Shown piece by piece: positions 41,195 through 44,181 of a stretch of DNA of 44,181 nt. Made by a program: the position numbers and the translations under genes. The first letter of the stretch is position 1. Each line of letters opens with the position of its first letter. Where the stretch lies: assembly GCA_027452215.1 (NCBI GenBank), contig DAIDGQ010000034.1:1-44181 (forward strand). Direction: 5' to 3'. This DNA comes from Granulicella sp. GTDB lineage: Bacteria > Acidobacteriota > Terriglobia > Terriglobales > Acidobacteriaceae. Under the pieces are notes generated by a model. The model searched no databases. It saw nothing but the letters and a program-made list of their open reading frames with translations, and had not been told where the DNA came from.

Positions 41195-44044
41195 CTAGAA
41201 TTCAATTCGGAAGCCCGCCTGTCCTTGACGAGTACTATTATTCTGGCCTTGATAGATGGCTTGCCCGAAAGTACCGTCACTGGCGTTGTTGTCAGGGCCA
41301 TTGAATATCGTGCGATTGAATACGTTGAAGTAGTCAATCTGCAAGATACCGACGATGCCTGCTCCAAAGTAGAAGCGCTTTCTGGCGTTCAGGTCTTCGT
41401 TATAGAAAGCCGGGTTGCGCAGTCCTGGATAGTTGCGTTGCGCATCTCCAATTACATATTGGCTTGGAGTGACAGAGAACGCCGCTGGGTTGAACATTTG
41501 TGCGACGCCGATCTTACCTAGAAAGTAATCTCTTTCACGATTGTAGGAGGCGGTGCTGATACTTACGGAGTGATTGCGATTGGGGCGATTGAAACCATTT
41601 GGGAAGGGGCTTCCATTTTCGTACACCCCATTCGCAGTACCCGCCTCATAGTCCAGGATCCAGCCCATCTGCCAACCTCCAAAGACCTGGCCTGTAACAC
41701 CCTTGTTGTTGAAGAGGGCCTTTCCAGGGCCGATTGGCAGTTCATACGTTCCGCTTACTTTTACGACGTTTGGTTGATCTGAGTTGGAGATCGCCCATTC
41801 AACGCCCTGATTGTACTTATTGATTCCGCCAGATGTGAAGCTGGAGAAACCGCTGCTGGTGTTGTCATACTGACGAGACAGCGTGTAGGCGGCCAGGAAT
41901 GCGAGGCCATTGGTGAAACGCTTCTCCAACTGCACCTGAGCGCTTTGGTAGTAGACGGAACCAGACCCTTCAAAGTTATTGAAGATGTAGGAATATTGAG
42001 GATAGGGTACGAGCGACTGCGCTACGGTGGCGGAACCGCCAAAGTCGTTCACGAAGGTCGGATATGGGAGATTGAATCCGGCCGCCTGCGCAGACCCATC
42101 AGCAAAGCTGAGGCCGAGCTGCGAACCGAGCGACAGATAGGATGGATTGAGTTGGTCGATCCGGTTCAATTGACTTGGTAGATGGACTTCACGATTGCCC
42201 ACCCAGGCTGCCTGAAGGAATATCTGCCACGGCAGTTCGCGCTGCAGATTTATATTCCACTGCTCACTGTATGGCGCATAGCCGTCGTTCCGGTTGAAGG
42301 CGTTGATTTGCGTGCCTACGCCAAGTCCAGGATTGAATGGAGTAGCTGGTGGATTCGGGAGGACGTTGGTGTCCCAGCTTCCGTAGGACGAGGCATTGGT
42401 GCCGGTGCTGTTGCGGGTGAAGGACCCAACCAACAGATTGCCGTAGTTGACGGCCACCTTGTTGGTTCCATACTCATAGGCTCCGCCATCGAGGAAGGCT
42501 ACGCTGAAGCCGCCCTGGACCACCATTTTATTGCTGATTTGGTAGGCGAAACCGATGCGAGGGCCAAAGTGGTTCCAATGGATGTCAGCGCGGTTATAAC
42601 CAGCACATCCGGGACAATTGCCCAGCTTTGTAGCTGCGCCGAGCAAGTTACCCGCAGCGGGATTGGCTGTGGCGGGATTGAAGAAGACGACATTGTTCGA
42701 ATTCTCGGTGAACGGCACCATGATGTCCCAGCGAACGCCGAGATTGAGGGTGAGCTTGGGCGTCAGCTTGATGTCGTCCTGAATATAGGGTGAGAGATCA
42801 AGATTACGCAGACGCAGCTCTTGTGAATTGCTGCGATTGGCCTCGTCGGGTATGCCCAACAAGAAGCTCGCGAAGGCGCTTCCTTCTGAGCCGAAGTTGG
42901 GATCTGCGGGATTGGGGACAGAGGTGGTGCGTTGGCTGAAGGAGAAGTGACCGCCAGCGGTCTGCTCTTCGTTGTCGTCCTGGTAGGTACGCCGGAACTC
43001 AGCACCAATGTTGAAGGTGTTGCGTCCTTTGGTCCACAGCCAGTTGTTAACAATCGCTATACCCAGCTTGCGATTGACCGATTGCAACCACGCTCCGCTG
43101 GTTCCCCAACTGGTGGGTGCGTGCTGGCCGTCGAAGGTAATATTCGGTGGGATGACGCCTTGAGCGACTTCGGAGGGATCAAACTTCGTTTGGTTGAACT
43201 GATTGTTGATTTCTCCGAACCAACCGATGCCCGCGGTTACGACCAAATTGGAATGGACTGTTTTGTCGTAGGTGAGGATGTAGCCGCTTCCTACGGCCGG
43301 TTCGAATTTCATACTATTGAGCGGATTGGGTGCAATCACAAAAGGGTTGTTGTCGAAGTTGTAGTTGGAGTAGGTGTTGTGCCATTGGCTGTAGTGCAGG
43401 TTCTACGAAGAGGTGAGGGCGTGGTCGATGGTAAAGCCCCAGACATTCTGGATGTGCGGATTGACGAAGGGCGCAAAGCTTTTGTTGCTATCCAATCCTC
43501 CGACGCCGCTGCCTGGTCGGTCTGGATTCGGCAGATATTGCAGGAGCGCCGCCGAGGTTGGGCTGATACGACTCGGTGGGATCACGTTCATCTTGCCGTT
43601 GTATTGGAATTGCTGTCCGGTCAGCGGATCGTAAATGGGAATGACTTTGCCAGTAGATCCATCGACGAAGTCGCTAAAGTCGCCTGTCTTTTCCAATGCC
43701 GTTGGGACAGTGGAGACGTTGGTGTTTTCATTGTTCTGCTTGTACCACTCCTGGCTGTAGTGGAAGAAGGTGCGATTGTGGCCGTTGTATAGCTTAGGGA
43801 TCCACACCGGGCCGCCGACAGTGAAGCCATAGTTATTCTCGTGGTCGGTGGGAACCCGATTCGAGCCGCCAAAGGCAGGACCGTTGAAGAAGCCGACGGA
43901 GTCGAATAAGCTATTGCGATTAATTTCAAAGAGGTCGCCGTGATACTTATTGGTTCCCGACGCCATCTGGTAGGTGAGGGCGCCCTGGCCAAGACCGAAT
44001 TGCGCAGCGAAGGTGGAGCGCTCGACGCGGAACTCCGAGACTAA
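41195..44044 (-). pseudogene. Oar-type TonB-dependent receptor, disrupted by IS5 and an amber codon
   Basis: This sequence encodes most of a second large receptor. The part 43403-44044 (from LVSEFRVERSTFAAQFG, with GQGALTYQMASGTNKYHGD) and the part 41195-43402 (barrel, ending GQAGFRIEF) are in the same frame, separated only by TAG at 43405-43403. Sense coding continues directly after it (NLHYSQWHNTYSNYNFDNNP), so one base change explains it. The signal peptide, regulatory-like domain and most of the plug are missing: upstream of about 44044 an IS5-family element starts. The gene should be non-functional. Little other decay is visible, so the damage looks recent. Confidence 0.85.
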
Positions 44045-44181
44045 GGAGACTCTGCACAAGATCTGCATCCGCGTCCTGATTGATTAATCAAATAGGAGTG
44101 AGGTGGGAGCGATGAAGCAGCAGAGTCTGGCGAGTCAGGGTGTGTTTGAGAAGTACGGGCGCAAGAGTCGCCGAGAGCTAT
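44045..44181 (+). mobile_element. IS5-family insertion sequence, left end
   Basis: The element seems to begin at 44045 with the terminal sequence GGAGACTCTGCACAAG, similar in form to IS5-group inverted repeats. Just outside is CTAA (44041-44044), which fits the YTAR target duplicated by IS5. A 12-bp palindrome, TTGATTAATCAA (44080-44091), precedes the transposase ribosome site. The right end is beyond the window, so the terminus and duplication remain inferred. Confidence 0.75.
44112..44181 (+). CDS. IS5-family transposase, N-terminal fragment
   Basis: Only 23 codons are in the window. They read MKQQSLASQGVFEKYG followed by RKSRREL, a start shared by IS5-family transposases common in this group. 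GGGAG lies a few bases before ATG 44112. The frame is open to the window edge. Intactness cannot be judged. Confidence 0.75.
   Translation, partial: MKQQSLASQGVFEKYGRKSRREL

Noticed and set aside
1..44181. CRISPR arrays, tRNA or rRNA genes
   Set aside because: No regularly spaced repeats and no cloverleaf-like sequences were seen in the intergenic regions I read.

Overview
The window looks like a chromosomal stretch from a G+C-rich soil Acidobacteriota, probably Terriglobia/Acidobacteriaceae (relatives of Edaphobacter, Granulicella, Terriglobus). The evidence is two very large Oar-type TonB-dependent receptors (one with an intact N-terminal carboxypeptidase-regulatory-like domain), a TPR + CRTAC1 (FG-GAP/UnbV) pair, a PQQ dehydrogenase with a built-in cytochrome c domain, a multiheme cytochrome, and short palindromic interspersed repeats. 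The lineage is inferred from gene families, not from a marker gene.

Layout. 0-0.4 kb: the end of an IS481-family element that has cut off the 3' part of an uncharacterised gene. 0.8-4.6 kb: two toxin-antitoxin-like modules around housekeeping genes. One is a recognisable Xre/MbcA-RES pair. The other is an unrecognised, translationally coupled pair whose first product carries the R / S-T-S-like / E-x-E residue pattern of ADP-ribosyltransferases. Between them lie a class V aminotransferase and a GatB/YqeY protein. 4.6-10.5 kb: a Met/His-rich outer-membrane protein, a Tat-exported amidase and a PQQ-cytochrome dehydrogenase. 10.8-17.1 kb: a nitric-oxide defence block with a nitroreductase, quinol-dependent NO reductase (qNor), NnrS, a radical SAM/SPASM protein and a hemerythrin. 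The qNor and nnrS/radical SAM upstream regions share a similar imperfect palindrome. 17.1-19.0 kb: a MarR regulator and ClC channel operon with a perfect palindrome at the marR start. 19.1-28 kb: Tex, then an HlyD-type adaptor, a c-di-GMP-gated (PilZ) family 2 glycosyltransferase and a soluble HAMP-rich chemoreceptor-like protein, then an OFA-type MFS transporter. 28.3-30.7 kb: a 7-heme cytochrome c converging on a TPR protein. 30.9-37.7 kb: a TonB-dependent receptor divergent from a secreted GH3 beta-glycosidase, a likely glycan-use pair. 37.9-41 kb: TPR + CRTAC1. 41.2-44.0 kb: a second TonB receptor that is a pseudogene, cut at its N-terminus by an IS5-family element that runs off the window and also broken by an in-frame amber codon.

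The best candidate for something new is the 3894-4615 pair (ART-like protein plus coupled small partner). Also worth a look are a 38-bp perfect palindrome inside the IS481 transposase gene, a mobile palindromic repeat inserted in frame in the RES toxin gene, and the HlyD/PilZ-glycosyltransferase/soluble receptor set. Many long open frames opposite the real genes between 0.8 and 15 kb are by-products of biased codon usage and were left out.
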